DNA from: Arion vulgaris | Taxonomy: Eukaryota > Mollusca > Gastropoda > Stylommatophora > Arionidae | Length of the DNA: 64,000 nucleotides | Assembly (NCBI GenBank): GCA_020796225.1 | Contig: CM036764.1 | Span: 55,626,498-55,690,497, forward strand | Direction: 5' to 3' | Part shown: positions 1 through 11,869 of the stretch, piece by piece | Layout of the letters: every line of letters starts with the position of its first letter | How positions within the stretch are numbered: position 1 is the first letter of the stretch | The notes under the pieces: generated by a model | Told to the model about the DNA's origin: nothing | What the model saw: the letters and a program-made list of their open reading frames with translations, nothing else | Database searches by the model: none | Translations under genes and position numbers: made by a program

Positions 1-580
1 AGAACTCCAATGTGTAGAGAGCTACGAATATCTGGCTCAATAATTAACAATAACGGTGACTGCTCCAAAGAGATCTCAAGAAGATTGGCAATAAATCAAA
101 AGTTAAACACAATGAAGAACATGTGGCAAAATACTAAAAATTAAAAATATTCAAAAGTGCATTTTTCCAGTGGCTACTTATGGTTGTGGGAAACATGGAC
201 TATACACAAAAATTAAGAACGAAAATCCAGTCCTTCGAAACTAAATGCTAGAAAGGTCCTAGAAAACCATGGACAGAAAAAAAAGAAAGAACACTGATGT
301 CCTGAAAGAACTAAATGTTAAAGAAATTGTGATAAACAACATACTATACAGAAAAATTACATATTTTGGTGATATCAAGCGTCATGATGGCCTGGAAAGA
401 ATAATACTAGAGGGCAGGGTCCCAGGACGTAGAGGCAGACCAAGAAGAAGATGGCTACAAGATATTAAAGAAACCATGAATATGACCATCGACGAAGTGG
501 GTGAACTGACAAGAGACGAGTGAATTTAGATGCACTGCAAAGAGAGCAATGTCCTATAAAGGATACAATCTAGATGATGA
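1..580 (+). pseudogene. Non-LTR retrotransposon C-terminal remnant
   Basis: This is the carboxy end of a LINE polyprotein, downstream of the reverse transcriptase. The open stretch 269-523 (84 aa) carries the arginine-rich tail typical of RTE/CR1-like invertebrate LINEs: KITYFGDIKRHDGLERII, then GRRGRPRRRWLQDIKE and MTIDEVGELTRDE. The region at 1-240 continues the same element upstream in other frames (for example NGDCSKEISRRLAI near 50-95), with stops and frameshifts. After the stop at 521-523 an out-of-frame RAMSYKGYN-like end follows. The copy is dead and lacks the RT and endonuclease parts. The family assignment comes from memory of such tails and is not certain at clade level. Confidence 0.75.
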
Positions 581-616
581 GAGTACTTTGTTTTTACGTG
601 TTTCGCCATTGCTTAC

Positions 617-762
617 ATATTTTGACTGCAGTCTTCCCCCATATCACGCCATTTCTACATAGTTTTACTGCACTCTTCCCTATATCACGCCCTTCTACAT
701 AGTTTTACTGCACTCTTCCCTTATATGAAGTTTTACTACAGTCTTCAGACGAAAAGAGACTA
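617..762. repeat. Short tandem triplication, unit about 40 bp
   Basis: Three imperfect copies of a unit containing TTTTACTGCACTCTTCCC and ATATCACGCC. It lies between two LINE tails. Confidence 0.7.
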
Positions 763-769
763 AATCGAC

Positions 770-1030
770 AAGTCCCTTTTGTGGTCACCAGTTGGAAAAG
801 AAACGTGAAGACCAAAGACCACTCTTCGAAGAACCATCCAACAAGAAAGTAAACTATTGGGATGTAAAACCAATCAAGATCTCCAACTGCTAGCAAAGAA
901 CCGTATCACATGGAAATCTAAAACCTCTGCCTATTTGCTGCCTTTGCTCGAAAGGAATAAACTATCCCTATATGAAGAAAAATCAGCTGAGGCGTCACAA
1001 CTACTACTGAATTTAAGGAGGAACTAGTCA
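770..1030 (+). pseudogene. Second LINE C-terminal tail remnant
   Basis: The plus strand reads RRPKTTLRRTIQQESK, then LLAKNRITWKSKT and a stop near 1025. This matches the (G)RPKTTWRRT...LAxDRxxWR pattern found at the C-terminus of many animal LINEs. It has no start codon and no RT domain. It belongs to a different subfamily from the remnant at 1-580. Confidence 0.55.
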
Positions 1031-1129
1031 TTTATTAAAATTAACTGTAAATATCCTTACAGGTTGAGCCATTTATTTCATAATATAATACTTGGCAGTT
1101 TAAAATTGATCAGAATAGGCTACAGACGG

Positions 1130-1657
1130 CTGCCCGGCAAAAATAGGTAATTTCTTCTTCTTCGTCTGCGTTCTCACTAGATTGGGATTTCGGATTCTCT
1201 AATAAAGGCGCTCTGCCTAATTATCAGCCACGTCATACAGTGTGCTTGGACGCTAGTGTAAGTGAGCCACCTCTTTCTTCTCAAGTCTGCATACTAGTGG
1301 CAGTTCCAGGATATATTCCTATGATTCTGCTTCCCCGTTTGGGCCGACCTCTTCCCGCAGTAAGTTTTGGCCACCCCGTGATGGTAGGTCTGAATTTTTA
1401 CTGTGGCTAAATCTCCCAGGCAGACTGGCGACCGCAGATTGTTATCCATTCCTCATTGTGAGGGTCGTTGCACCATGTTATGCCCTTACGTCCTGGTGCA
1501 TCCGTTTTCGCAAGCATTTGTTTCGGGGTTTGCATTTCCCAGCGGACATGCATCTGATTTCATCCACACCCCCTCATTCGCCTCTTACGACATGCGTGGC
1601 AAGGTAACAGTGGTTCTATTTTTACACCCACATTTTTACCTCGGTAACCCTCGAGCG
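1130..1657 (+). repeat. Dispersed repeat family C, copy 1
   Basis: About 500 bp that recurs at 39235-39716 in the same orientation (shared blocks: TTGGACGCT...GTAAGTG.GCCACCTC, GCAGTAAGTTTTGGCCACC, CACCATGTTATG). Its last 110 bases (from about 1545) are the tail of family B: a pre-terminal block with CTCTTACGACATGCGTGGC, then AACAGTGGTTCTATT, ending GTAACCCTCGAGCG. The 89-aa open frame at 1403-1672 lies in this repeat and has no protein-like features. Confidence 0.75.
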
Positions 1658-1719
1658 AAATATAAACAATAATTAACATGAAATATCTACAAATCTCTCA
1701 TTATCTTCAAATAACATCT

Positions 1720-1850
1720 GAAACCATCGTCGTGCTACAGGAGTTCGTCACTGTCGCTGAGATCTTCCTATGTAAGAAAGAGATCGAAGGTATTCACCAA
1801 TGTGCAATGCTGATGATCCTATGAATAAATCAATCTATAACAGATCAACT
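1720..1850 (+). mobile_element. 5'-truncated SINE-3 copy
   Basis: Shares GAGTTCGTCACTGTCGCTGAG and AAGAAAGAGATCG with the fuller SINE-3 copies at 22463-22880, 40600-40975 and 59446-59960. It ends in a short AATCAATC run, the family's tetranucleotide tail. Confidence 0.65.
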
Positions 1851-1887
1851 TAACAATAAATATTTATTTATATTCTTTTATTCACAC

Positions 1888-2131
1888 GGGCGTCTGTAGC
1901 TTAAGCGGTAGTCAGCTCTATCAAAACCCAAATGTACCTGGTTCAAACACAGAGGCGGCAGCATGGAAGCAAATTCGTAACCGTTGATTTTTACGAACGG
2001 TAAAAATAGACTTCACTGTTCAGATAGCAATGACAAACTACTGAACGTAGCAGTGGTGCATAGACAACCGACGAATCGTCTATTGTGATTGATAAGCTGA
2101 GTCCAAAGATATGCACGATTTTCAATTTATT
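1888..2131 (+). mobile_element. tRNA-derived SINE-1, complete with TSDs
   Basis: The head begins GGGCGTCTG. It has a Pol III A-box-like TAGCTTAAGCGG at 1897-1908 and a B-box-like GGTTCAAAC at 1940-1948, so it is tRNA-derived. The body shares GAAGCAAATTCGT, AGCAATGACAAACTACTGAA and CAGTGGTGC with the second copy at 27324-27530. The element is flanked by a perfect 12-bp direct repeat TTTTATTCACAC (1876-1887 and 2132-2143), the target-site duplication left by LINE-mediated insertion. It should need only a LINE partner in trans. A 32-bp minisatellite starts directly after the right TSD. Confidence 0.85.
1897..1948 (+). promoter_or_regulatory. Internal Pol III promoter (A and B boxes) of SINE-1
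   Basis: A box TAGCTTAAGCGG (1897-1908) and B box GGTTCAAAC (1940-1948) are spaced as in a tRNA gene. No intact tRNA fold follows, so this is a SINE promoter and not a tRNA gene. Confidence 0.65.
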
Positions 2132-2143
2132 TTTTATTCACAC

Positions 2144-2272
2144 AGGAGTTGATGAAGCCGTGAAGCTGTAGCTGCAGGAGTTGATGAAGCCGTGAAGCTG
2201 TAGCTGCAGGAATTGCTGAAGCCGTGAAGCTGTAGTTGCAGGAATTGCTGAAGCCGTGAAGCTGTAGCTGCA
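2144..2272. repeat. 32-bp minisatellite, 4 copies
   Basis: The unit contains GATGAAGCCGTGAAGCTGTA. It abuts the right TSD of SINE-1. Confidence 0.85.
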
Positions 2273-2434
2273 AGAATTAAGAACTACAAATTTAATCAGA
2301 AGGATAAAAAGTTGAAATAATCAACTGTATTCAGAACGACCAACAATGAAATTCTGGCCATTAGCTGAGAACACTGAGCAGCTTCAGTTTGCAGACCTCT
2401 GAGGTAAGTTGTACTACTAACACGCATTTTCAAT

Positions 2435-2670
2435 TTAGTTGTTGATGTTTTAGTTGTTGATGTTTTGTTGTTGTATTTTGATTTGATATTTTAGTTGTTG
2501 ATGTTTTAGTTGTTGAAGTTTAAGTTGTTGATGTTTTAGTTGTTGAATTTTAGTTTGTTGATATTTTTAGTTGTTGATGTTTTTAGTTGTTGATTTTAGT
2601 TGTTGATGTTTTATTGTTGATGTTTTAGTTTGATATTTTAGTTGATGTTTTAGATTGTTGATGTTTTTTA
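2435..2670. repeat. Degenerate 15-bp array
   Basis: Repeats of TTAGTTGTTGATGTT with frequent indels. T/G-rich on the plus strand. Confidence 0.8.
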
Positions 2671-2750
2671 TATTTGTGCACATGTTTGCTAGTTTAGAAT
2701 CACTACCATATCTTTGATTTTGTGCACATATTTGCAAAATGGAATCACTA

Positions 2751-5700
2751 AGATCTGATGTAGAAGTCACTGATGTAGAAGTCACGTGATAATTGTTACT
2801 TCTACTCTAGAAACAAAGATCTGATGTAGAAGTCACGTGATAATTGTTACTTCTACTCTAGAAACAAAGATCTGATGTAGAAGTCACGTGATAATTGTTA
2901 CTTCTGCTCTAGAAACAAAGATCTGATGTAGAAGTCACGTGATAATTGTTACTTCTGCTCTAGAAACAAATATCTAATGTAGAAGTCACGTGATAATTGT
3001 TACTTCTGCTCTAGAAACAAAGATTTGATGTAGAAGTCACATGATAATTGTTACTTTTGCTCTAGAAACAAAGATTTGATGTAGAAGTCACATGATAATT
3101 GTTACTTCTGCTCTAGAAACAAATATCTAATGTAGAAGTCACGTGATAATTGTTACTTCTGCTCTAGAAACAAAGATCTGATGTAGAAGTCACGTGATAA
3201 TTGTTACTTCTGCTCTAGAAACAAATATCTAATGTAGAAGTCACGTGATAATTGTTACTTCTGCTCTAGAAACAAAGATCTGATGAAAGTCACGTGATAA
3301 TTATTCTGCTCTAAAACAAAGATCTGATGTAGAGTCACGTGATAATTGTTACTTCATCTAGAAACAAATATCTAATGTAGAAGTCACGTGATAATTGTTA
3401 CTTCTGCTCTAGAAACAAAGATTTGATGTAGAAGTCACATGATAATTGTTACTTTTGCTCTAGAAACAAAGATTTGATGTAGAAGTCACATGATAATTGT
3501 TACTTCTGCTCTAGAAACAAATATCTAATGTAGAAGTCACTGATAATTGTTACTCTGCTCAGAAACAAAGATCTGATGTAAGTCAGTGATAATTGTTACT
3601 TCTGCTCTAGAAACAAATATCTAATGTAGAGTCATGATAATTGTACTTCGCTCTAGAAACAAAGATCTGATGTAGAAGTCACGTGATAATTGTTACTTCT
3701 GCTCTAGAAACAAAGATCTGATGTAGAAGTCACGTGATAATTGTTGCTTCTACTCTGAAACAAAGATCTGATGTAGAAGTCACGTGATAATTGTTACTTT
3801 TGCTCTAGACAAAAGATCTGATGTAGAAGTCACGTGATAATTGTTACTTCTGCTCTAGAAACAAAGATCTGATGTAGAAGTCACATGATAATTGTTACTC
3901 TGCTCTAGAAACAAATATCTAATGTGAAGTACGTGATAAATGTTACTTCTGCTCTAGAAACAAAGATCTGATGTAGAAGTCACGTGATAATTGTTACTTT
4001 TGCTCTAGAAACAAAGATCTGATTAGAAGTCACGTGATAATTGTTACTTCTGCTCTAGAAACAAAGATCTGATGTAGAAGTCACGTGATAATTGTTACTT
4101 CTGCTCTAGAAACAAAGATCTGATGTAGAAGTCACGTGATAATTGTTACTTGCTTCAGAAACAAAGATCTGATGTAGAAGTCACGTGATAATTGTTACTT
4201 CTGCTCTAGAAACAAAGATCTGATGTAGAAGTCACGTGATAATTACTTTGCTCTAGAAACAAAGATCTGATGTAGAAGTCACGTGATAATTGTTACTTCT
4301 GCTCTAGAAACAAAGATCTGATGTAGAAGTCACATGATAATTGTTACTTCTGCTCTAGAAACAAAGATCTGATGTGAAGTCGCGTGATAATTGTGCTCTC
4401 TCTAGAAACAAAGATCTGATTGAAGTCACATGATAATTGTTAGCTTACTCTAGAAACAAAGATTTGATGTAGAAGTCACGTGATAATTGTTACTTCTGCT
4501 CTAGAAACAAAGATCTGATGTAGAAGTCACGTGATAATTGTTACTTTTGCTCAGAAACAAATATCTAATGTAGAAGTCACGTGATTGTATACTTCTCTCT
4601 AGAAACAAAGATCTGATGTAGAAGTCACGTGATAATTTTACTTCTGCTCTAGAAACAAAGATCTGATGTAAAGTCACGTGATAATTGTTACTTCTCTAGA
4701 AAAGATCTGATGTAGAAGTCACGTGATAATTGTTACTTTTGCTCTAGAAACAAAGATCTGATGTAGAAGTCACGATAGTTTTCTGCTCTAGAAACAAAGA
4801 TCTGATGTAGAAGTCACATGATAATTGTTACTTCTGCTCTAGAAACAAATATCTAATGTAGAAGTCACGTGATAATTGTTACTTCTGCTCTAGAAACAAA
4901 GATCTGATGTAGAATCAGTGATAATTATTACTTCTGCTCTAGAAACAAATATCTAATGTAGAAGTCACGTGATAATTGTTACTTCTGCTCTAGAAACAAA
5001 GATCTGATGTAGAAGTCACGTGATAATTGTTACTTCTGCTCTAGAAACAAAGATCTGATGTAGAAGTCACGTGATAATTGTTACTTCTACTCTAGAAACA
5101 AATATCTAATGTAGAAGTCACTGTAAAATTTTGCTTCTGCTCTAGAAACAAAGATTTGATGTAGAAGTCACATGATAATTGTTACTTTTGCTCTAGAAAC
5201 AAAGATTTGATGTAGAAGTCACATGATAATTGTTACTTCTGCTCTAGAAACAAATATCTAATGTAGAAGTCACGTGATAATTGTTACTTCTGCTCTAGAA
5301 ACAAAGATCTGATGTAGAAGTCACGTGATAATTGTTACTTCTGCTCTAGAAACAAATATCTAATGTAAGTCACGTGATAATTGTCTTCTGCTCTAGAAAC
5401 AAGATCTGATGTAAGTCACTGTGATAATTGTTACTTTTGCTCTAGAAACAAAGATCTGATGTAGAAGTCACGTGATAATTGTTACTTCTACTCTAGAAAC
5501 AAAGATCTGATGTAGAAGTCACGTGATAATGTTACTTGCTCTAGAAACAAAGATCTGATGTAGAAGTCACGTGATAATTATTCTTCTGCTCTAGAAACAA
5601 AGATCTGATGTAGAAGTCACATGATAATTGTTACTTCTGCTCTAGAAACAAATATCTAATGTAGAAGTCACGTGATAAATGTTACTTCTGCTCTAGAAAC

Positions 5701-7774
5701 AAAGATCTGATGTAGAAGTCACGTGATAATTGTTACTTTTGCTCTAGAAACAAAGATCTGATGTAGAAGTCACGTGATAATTGTTACTTCTGCTCTAGAA
5801 ACAAAGATCTGATGTAGAAGTCACGTGATAATTGTTACTTCTGCTCTAGAAACAAAGATCTGATGTAGAAGTCACGTGATAATTGTTACTTTTGCTCTAG
5901 AAACAAAGATCTGATGTAGAAGTCACGTGATAATTGTTACTTCTGCTCTAGAAACAAAGATCTGATGTAGAAGTCACGTGATAATTGTTACTTCTGCTCT
6001 AGAAACAAAGATCTGATGTAGAAGTCACGTGATAATTGTTACTTCTGCTCTAGAAAACAAAGATCTGATGTAGAAGTCACATGATAATTAGTTACTCTGC
6101 TCTAGAAACAAAATCTGATGTAAAGTCACGTGATAATTATTACTTTCTCTAGAAACAAAGATCTGATGTAGAAGTCACATGATAATTGTTATTCTATCTA
6201 GAAACAAAGATTTGATGTAGAAGTCACGTGATAATTGTTACTTCTGCTCTAGAAACAAAGATCTGATGTAGAAGTCACGTGATAATTGTTACTTTTGCTC
6301 TAGAAACAAATATCTAATGTAGAAGTCACGTGATAATTGTTACTTCTGCTCTAGAAACAAAGATCTGATGTAGAAGTCACGTGATAATTGTTACTTCTGC
6401 TCTAGAAACAAAGATCTGATGTAGAAGTCACGTGATAATTGTTACTTCTACTCTAGAAACAAAGATCTGATGTAGAAGTCACGTGATAATTGTTACTTTT
6501 GCTCTAGAAACAAAGATCTGATGTAGAAGTCACGTGATAATTGTTACTTTTGCTCTAGAAACAAAGATCTGATGTAGAAGTCACATGATAATTGTTACTT
6601 CTGCTCTAGAAACAAATATCTAATGTAGAAGTCACGTGATAATTGTTACTTCTGCTCTAGAAACAAAGATCTGATGTAGAAGTCACGTGATAATTGTTAC
6701 TTTTGCTCAGAAACAAGATCTGATGTAGAAGTCACGTGATAATTGTTACTTCTGCTCTAGAAACAAAGATCTGATGTAGAAGTCGAATGATAATTGTTAC
6801 TTATGCTCTAGAAACAAAGATCTGATGTAGAAGTCACGTGATAATTGTTACTTTTGCTCTAGAAACAAAGATCTGATGTAGAAGTCACGTGATAATTGTT
6901 ACTTCTGCTCTAGAAACAAAGATCTGATGTAGAAGTCACGTGATAATTGTTACTTTTGCTCTAGAAACAAAGATCTATGTGAAGTCACATGATAATTGTT
7001 ACTTCTGCTCTAGAAACAAAGATCTGATGTAGAAGTCACGTGATAATTGTTACTTCTACTCTAGAAACAAAGATCTGATGTAGAAGTCACGTGATAATTG
7101 TTACTTCTGCTCTAGAAACAAAGATCTGATGTAGAAGTCACTGATAATGTTCTTCTGCTCTAGAAACAAAGATCTGATGTAGAAGTCACGTGATGTAGAA
7201 GTCACGTGATAATTGTTACTTCTACTCTAGAAACAAAGATCTGATGTAGAAGTCGTGATGTGAAGTCACGTGATAATTGTTACTTCTACTCTAGAAACAA
7301 AGATCTGATGTAGAAGTCACGTGATAATTGTTACTTCTGCTCTAGAAACAAAGATCTGATGTAGAAGTCACGTGATAATTGTTACTTCTGCTCTAGAAAC
7401 AAAGATATGATGTAGAAGTCACGTGATAATTGTTACTTCTGCTCTAGAAACAAAATCGATCATAGAAGTCACGTGATTAGAAGTCACGTGATAATTGTTA
7501 CTTCTGCTCTAGAAACAAAGATTTGATGTAGAAGTCACGTGATAATTGTTACTTCTGCTCTAGAAACAAAGATCTGATGTAGAAGTCAGTGATAATTATT
7601 ACTTCTGCTCTAGAAACAAAGATCTGATGTAGAAGTCACGTGATAATTGTTACTTCTGCTCTAGAAACAAAGATTTGATGTAGAAGTCACGTGATAATTG
7701 TTACTTCTGCTCTAGAAACAAAGATTTGATTAGAAGTCACGTGATAATTGTTACTTCTGCTCTAGAAACAAAGC
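2751..7774. repeat. Major 51-bp minisatellite, about 98 copies
   Basis: The consensus unit has four parts in order: GATCTGATGT, AGAAGTCACGTGATAATTGT, TACTTCTGCT, CTAGAAACAAA. Variants recur in blocks (GATTTGATG, TATCTAATG, CACATG for CACGTG, TTTGCTC for TCTGCTC), and scattered 1-6 bp deletions occur. Most units carry the palindromic E-box CACGTG. AGAAGT and ACTTCT form a 6-bp inverted repeat around a 15-base loop. All frames are closed, so it is not coding. At 5 kb it is the largest array in the window. Confidence 0.95.
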
Positions 7775-8029
7775 AAAGACACACGTTCTAGAAGTCATCC
7801 ATGGTTTTATTATTTGTTGTTGGTCCTGCATGTAGACGAGCTCCCACAAGTTCGCACACTTCCGTACAGCCAGCGCTATGCTCACGTGCTGTGACAACAA
7901 ATATTGTTGTGAGGAAGTCAGACTTTCTATGGAGTTACAAATTGTACTTTCATCAGACACAGACATCAGACACAGACATCAGACGCAGACATTTTATCAC
8001 TGCATCTTAATGAATTTTTTAAATTTTTT
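7775..8029. other. Spacer between two arrays
   Basis: About 255 bp of mixed sequence with a small triplication of CAGACACAGACAT near 7958-7992. Two overlapping short frames cross it, neither with recognisable protein features. Confidence 0.5.
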
Positions 8030-9229
8030 GTCATTCAGTCTGTTCTGTTGTTTTGTCATTCAGTCTGTTCTGTTGTTTTGTCATTCAGTCTGTTCTGTTG
8101 TTTTGTCATTCAGTTTGTTCTGTTGTTTTGTCATTCAGTCTGTTCTGTTGTTTTGTCATTCAGTCTGTTCTGTTGTTTTGTCATTCAGTCTGTTCTGTTG
8201 TTTTGTCATTCAGTCTGTTCTGTTGTTTTGTCATTCAGTCTGTTCTGTTGTTTTGTCATTCAGTTTGTTCTGTTGTTTTGTCATTCAGTTTGTTCTGTTG
8301 TTTTGTCATTCAGTTTGTTCTGTTGTTTTGTCATTCAGTTTGTTCTGTTGTTTTGTCATTCAGTTTGTTCTGTTGTTTTGTCATTCAGTCTGTTCTGTTG
8401 TTTTGTCATTCAGTTTGTTCTGTTGTTTTGTCATTCAGTTTGTTCTGTTGTTTTGTCATTCAGTCTGTTCTGTTGTTTTTGTCATTCAGTCTGTTCTGTT
8501 GTTTTGTCATTCAGTTTGTTCTGTTGTTTTGTCATTCAGTTTGTTCTGTTGTTTTGTCATTCAGTTTGTTCTGTTGTTTTGTCATTCAGTTTGTTCTGTT
8601 GTTTTGTCATTCAGTCTGTTCTGTTGTTTTGTCATTCAGTTTGTTCTGTTGTTTTGTCATTCAGTTTGTTCTGTTGTTTTGTCATTCAGTCTGTTCTGTT
8701 GTTTTTGTCATTCAGTCTGTTCTTGTTTTTGTCATTCAGTTTGTTCTGTTGTTTTGTCATTCAGTCTGTTCTGTTGTTTTGTCATTCAGTCTGTTCTGTT
8801 GTTTTGTCATTCAGTTTGTTCTGTTGTTTTGTCATTCAGTCTGTTCTGTTGTTTTGTCATTCAGTTTGTTCTGTTGTTTTGTCATTCAGTTTGTTCTGTT
8901 GTTTTGTCATTCAGTTTGTTCTGTTGTTTTGTCATTCAGTTTGTTCTTTGTTTTGTCATTCAGTCTGTTCTGTTGTTTTGTCATTCAGTCTGTTCTGTTG
9001 TTTTGTCATTCAGTTTGTTCTGTTGTTTTGTCATTCAGTCTGTTCTGTTGTTTTGTCATCTAGTCTGTTCTGTTGTTTTGTCATTCAGTCTGTTCTGTTG
9101 TTTTGTCATTCAGTTTGTTCTGTTGTTTTGTCATTCAGTCTGTTCTGTTGTTTTTGTCATTCAGTCTGTTCTGTGTTTTGTCATTCAGTCTGTTCTGTTT
9201 TTTTTCATTCAGTCTGTTCTGTTGTTTCA
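8030..9229. repeat. 25-bp minisatellite, about 48 copies
   Basis: The unit is TCATTCAGTC, TGTTCTGTTG, TTTTG, with a C/T polymorphism in CAGTC/CAGTT. Because 25 is not a multiple of 3 and the unit lacks plus-strand stops, all three plus frames stay open. This gives 336-455 aa frames made only of the same short peptide cycle. I treat them as artefacts. Confidence 0.95.
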
Positions 9230-9261
9230 TTATATTTATGGTTAATGTTTTGTCCTTAGTG

Positions 9262-9358
9262 AGTTGTGTGTGTGTGTATGTACGTGTGCGTGCGTGTGTA
9301 TGTTGTGTGTGAATGTGGTGTCTGTACTTGTCGTGCGCGTGTGTGTGTGTGTGTGTGC
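9262..9358. repeat. (GT)n-rich microsatellite
   Basis: Interrupted TG/TGTA/TGCG runs on the plus strand. Confidence 0.9.
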
Positions 9359-9432
9359 TCCTGCAACGCTGCATCATCTACCACAGACCACAAATTAATT
9401 TATAAGTGATAATCTGATGTGAAGAAATAACA

Positions 9433-9506
9433 AGACACAAGAAAACAGACACAAGAAAGCAGACACAAGAAAGCAGACACAAGAAAGCAGACACAAGAAA
9501 ACAGAC
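9433..9506. repeat. 14-bp array, 5 copies
   Basis: The unit is AGACACAAGAAAGC (or AAAAC). Confidence 0.85.
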
Positions 9507-9944
9507 AGAGGAAGTCTGTAATACAACGATGTACTAATGTCGAAATATATAATCAATCTATTGGTTAACGGACTAGGATGTTCTTACGTGAATAACTGGA
9601 GTTTCTCCATTGTCTTCTATCTTGACTTTTACTAACAGTTGATTATCTTCCACCCTCTGAGGTGTAGAGTTTTACTAGCGGGAACATATAACTTCTCTAT
9701 TTACTATTTTTCTTTCAGCTTTGTTTCAGTCCTACCTTCTGTCAATCAGAGACTGTCGGGTGTTGTCTTTGAAGCGTAACCTAGAGTTGTCCTGAAGGTC
9801 TGGATTCTTGGTTCTTTCTCTTCCGCGTGACGTTGGTAGATTTCATGGGAGGTTTCTTGAATTCTCGAAGAAATAACTTGATTCTCGAATGAAATTAATT
9901 CTTTTATTTTCATGTTTGTTGACCTTCACGCTCTGATATAAGCA
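9507..9944. other. Unassigned single-copy-looking segment
   Basis: I see no array, no protein similarity and no tRNA-like boxes here. AT content is moderate and there is no long frame. Confidence 0.4.
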
Positions 9945-10115
9945 ATAAAACCCGCTGCCCTGCAGGTCGGGGCTGGGGACAGCTGCTGCCTTGCGAGGTT
10001 GGGGCTAGGGACAGCAAGAAGGCTGAAGAACAGCCAGTAAACTGCTTGCTGAAACCGAACACGTCCCGAAGATAGCAAAAGAGCTCAAGTGGCGCTGAAG
10101 ATGTAACAGAACCCA
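9945..10115 (+). repeat. Dispersed GC-rich element D, copy 1
   Basis: Shares GGGGACAGC, GCTTGCTGAAACCGAACAC and AAGATAGCAAAAGAGCTC-like blocks with the reverse complement of 24720-24850 and with 58377-58450 (CGCTGGTTGAAACCGAACAC). It is clearly more GC-rich than its flanks. The function is unknown, and the 73-aa minus frame here is not convincing. Confidence 0.6.
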
Positions 10116-10280
10116 CCCATATTAGGTTCATAAATCAGGTTTTCACATGAATGTGATTTATGGGAAATCTGTACATCATCTAAGGGTGATCGAGAATTTA
10201 TATATATAACCAAAAAGGCTCCCTTTGTTGAAAAGTCGTGTCTCGGCTTAAAGTTGCCGATGTTAAAATGGAAAATTCGA

Positions 10281-10349
10281 ACCTCTCTCTCTATCTCTCT
10301 GTCTCTCTCTCTCTCTCTGTCTCTCTCTCTGTCTCTCTCTTTCTCTCTG
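10281..10349. repeat. (CT)n microsatellite
   Basis: CTCTCT runs with occasional CTGT and CTAT interruptions. Confidence 0.9.
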
Positions 10350-10790
10350 CCTTTTAAACCCGGATTGGGTCATATTCCCTCAATCAACTCGTGCCAATTC
10401 TCTAACTATCTCCTGCAGCTTTTATTTATATTGTTGATCTCTGCCTCCACCAACTTAGTGTTCATATCTCTAGCTCAGCTTCCTCCAGCTCTTCTTTATA
10501 TTGTTGATCTCTGCCTCCACCAACTTAGTGTTCATATCTCTAGTTATCTCCTGCTAGCTTCCTCCAGCTCTTATTTATATTGTTGATTTTGCTTCCAAAA
10601 ATCTCATCTCCATGTATTTCCCCCCTTTCTGTTGCTATCCCTGTTGGTTCCAGGAAAGGACCCTTCTGTCATATGTCCCTCTGGTTTCTCAAAATGTGTC
10701 CTGTCTGCGCCAGCGTTTTTAAAACTCTTGGTAGACTGGAATCAGTCTTGTTCTCTCCATGAGTATATCATTTGTAACCCTATCATGAAC
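10350..10790 (+). repeat. Dispersed repeat family E, copy 1
   Basis: Parallels 35990-36600: (CT)n, CTATCTCCTGCAG, TATATTGTTGATCTCTG.CTCCA, CCAGGAAA.GG, TCTCAAA.TGTGTCC, TTGTTCTCTCCAT.AGT, ATCATTTGTAAC. It holds an internal tandem duplication of about 74 bp (10425-10585). It also represents the empty state of the site where copy 2 received a SINE. Confidence 0.7.
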
Positions 10791-11272
10791 CTAGTACTAC
10801 TCAAATAATAATGAACACTATCACGCCGCTTGGCTGTGTTACTGGTAGTCACGACTAGAATATGACCATTACGACATACTGAGCGGTCAATATGTACTTC
10901 CTGTCCACGACCAGATGCAGACAGTAACAAAGACATGTTGATCTGAACGTGTGTGGGAGGACAAGATAACAGCTTCAGGGTATCAGAGGATGTCGGGTAT
11001 CGTAAACATATCAAAATAATCTCATGTTATTTTCCTTTTTGTTTTACAAACTGATAAATAAATGTTAGGAGAACTGTGTAGAGAGAACTGGTAGGAGAAA
11101 GAGAACGTTTACTGTCATTTCTCGTGTGTGGACTAACACTTAAGGAGTTACTTATTGAATCGGATACAAAATAGTTGCTGGTTCATTTTTCGTACTCTAC
11201 ATTCCGCCGCAGGGAACTGGTCATTCAAACTCCTGCATACCTGAGTTCAACAGTAAAATGATCAAGTAAATC
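10791..11272. other. Unassigned segment
   Basis: No array or protein similarity seen. A 90-aa minus frame (10742-11014) has no recognisable features. Confidence 0.4.
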
Positions 11273-11837
11273 ACGTATTGTCTGCTGAGAATATGATAAG
11301 TACAACATACGGTATTGTCTGCTGAGAAAATGATAAGTACAACATACGGTATTGTCTGCTGAGAAAATGATAAGTACAACATACGGTATTGTCTGCTGCG
11401 AAAATGATAAGTACAACATACGGTATTGTCTGCTGAGAAAATGATAAGTACAACATACGGTATTGTCTGCTGAGAAAATGATAATACAACATACGATTGT
11501 CTGCTGAGAAAATGATAAGTACAACATACGTATTGTCTGCTAGAAAATGATAAATTACAACATACGTATTGTCTGCTGAGAAAATGTAGTACAACATACA
11601 GGTATTGTCTGCTGAGAAAATGATAAGTACAACATACGGTATTGTCTGCTGAGAAAATGATAAGTACAACATACGGTATTGTCTGCTGAGAAAATGATAA
11701 GTACAACATACGGTATTGTCTGCTGAGAAAATGATAAGTACAACATACGAGTATTGTCTGCTAGAGAAATGATAATACAACTATACGGTATTGTCTGCTG
11801 AGAAAATGATAGTACAACATGGTATTGTCTCTGAGAA
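11273..11837. repeat. 37-bp minisatellite, about 15 copies
   Basis: The unit is GGTATTGTCTGCTGAGAAAA then TGATAAGTACAACATAC. Copies near 11480-11590 and 11750-11837 carry small deletions. The long minus-strand frames (up to 169 aa) cycle the same 37-codon peptide and are array artefacts. Confidence 0.95.
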
Positions 11838-11869
11838 TCAGGACCATTTTTCATTAAAATTGATTTAGG

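Noticed and set aside
2751..7774. Hammerhead-like order CTGATG ... AGAAGT/ACTTCT stem ... GAAAC in the 51-bp unit
   Set aside because: The core would need CUGANGA and GAAA directly after stem II. Here it is CTGATGT, and six extra bases (GCTCTA) separate the stem from GAAAC.
7878..9245. Open frames of 336-455 aa on the plus strand
   Set aside because: The 25-bp repeat has no plus-strand stop in any frame, so all three frames remain open and encode the same short cycle. Array artefact.
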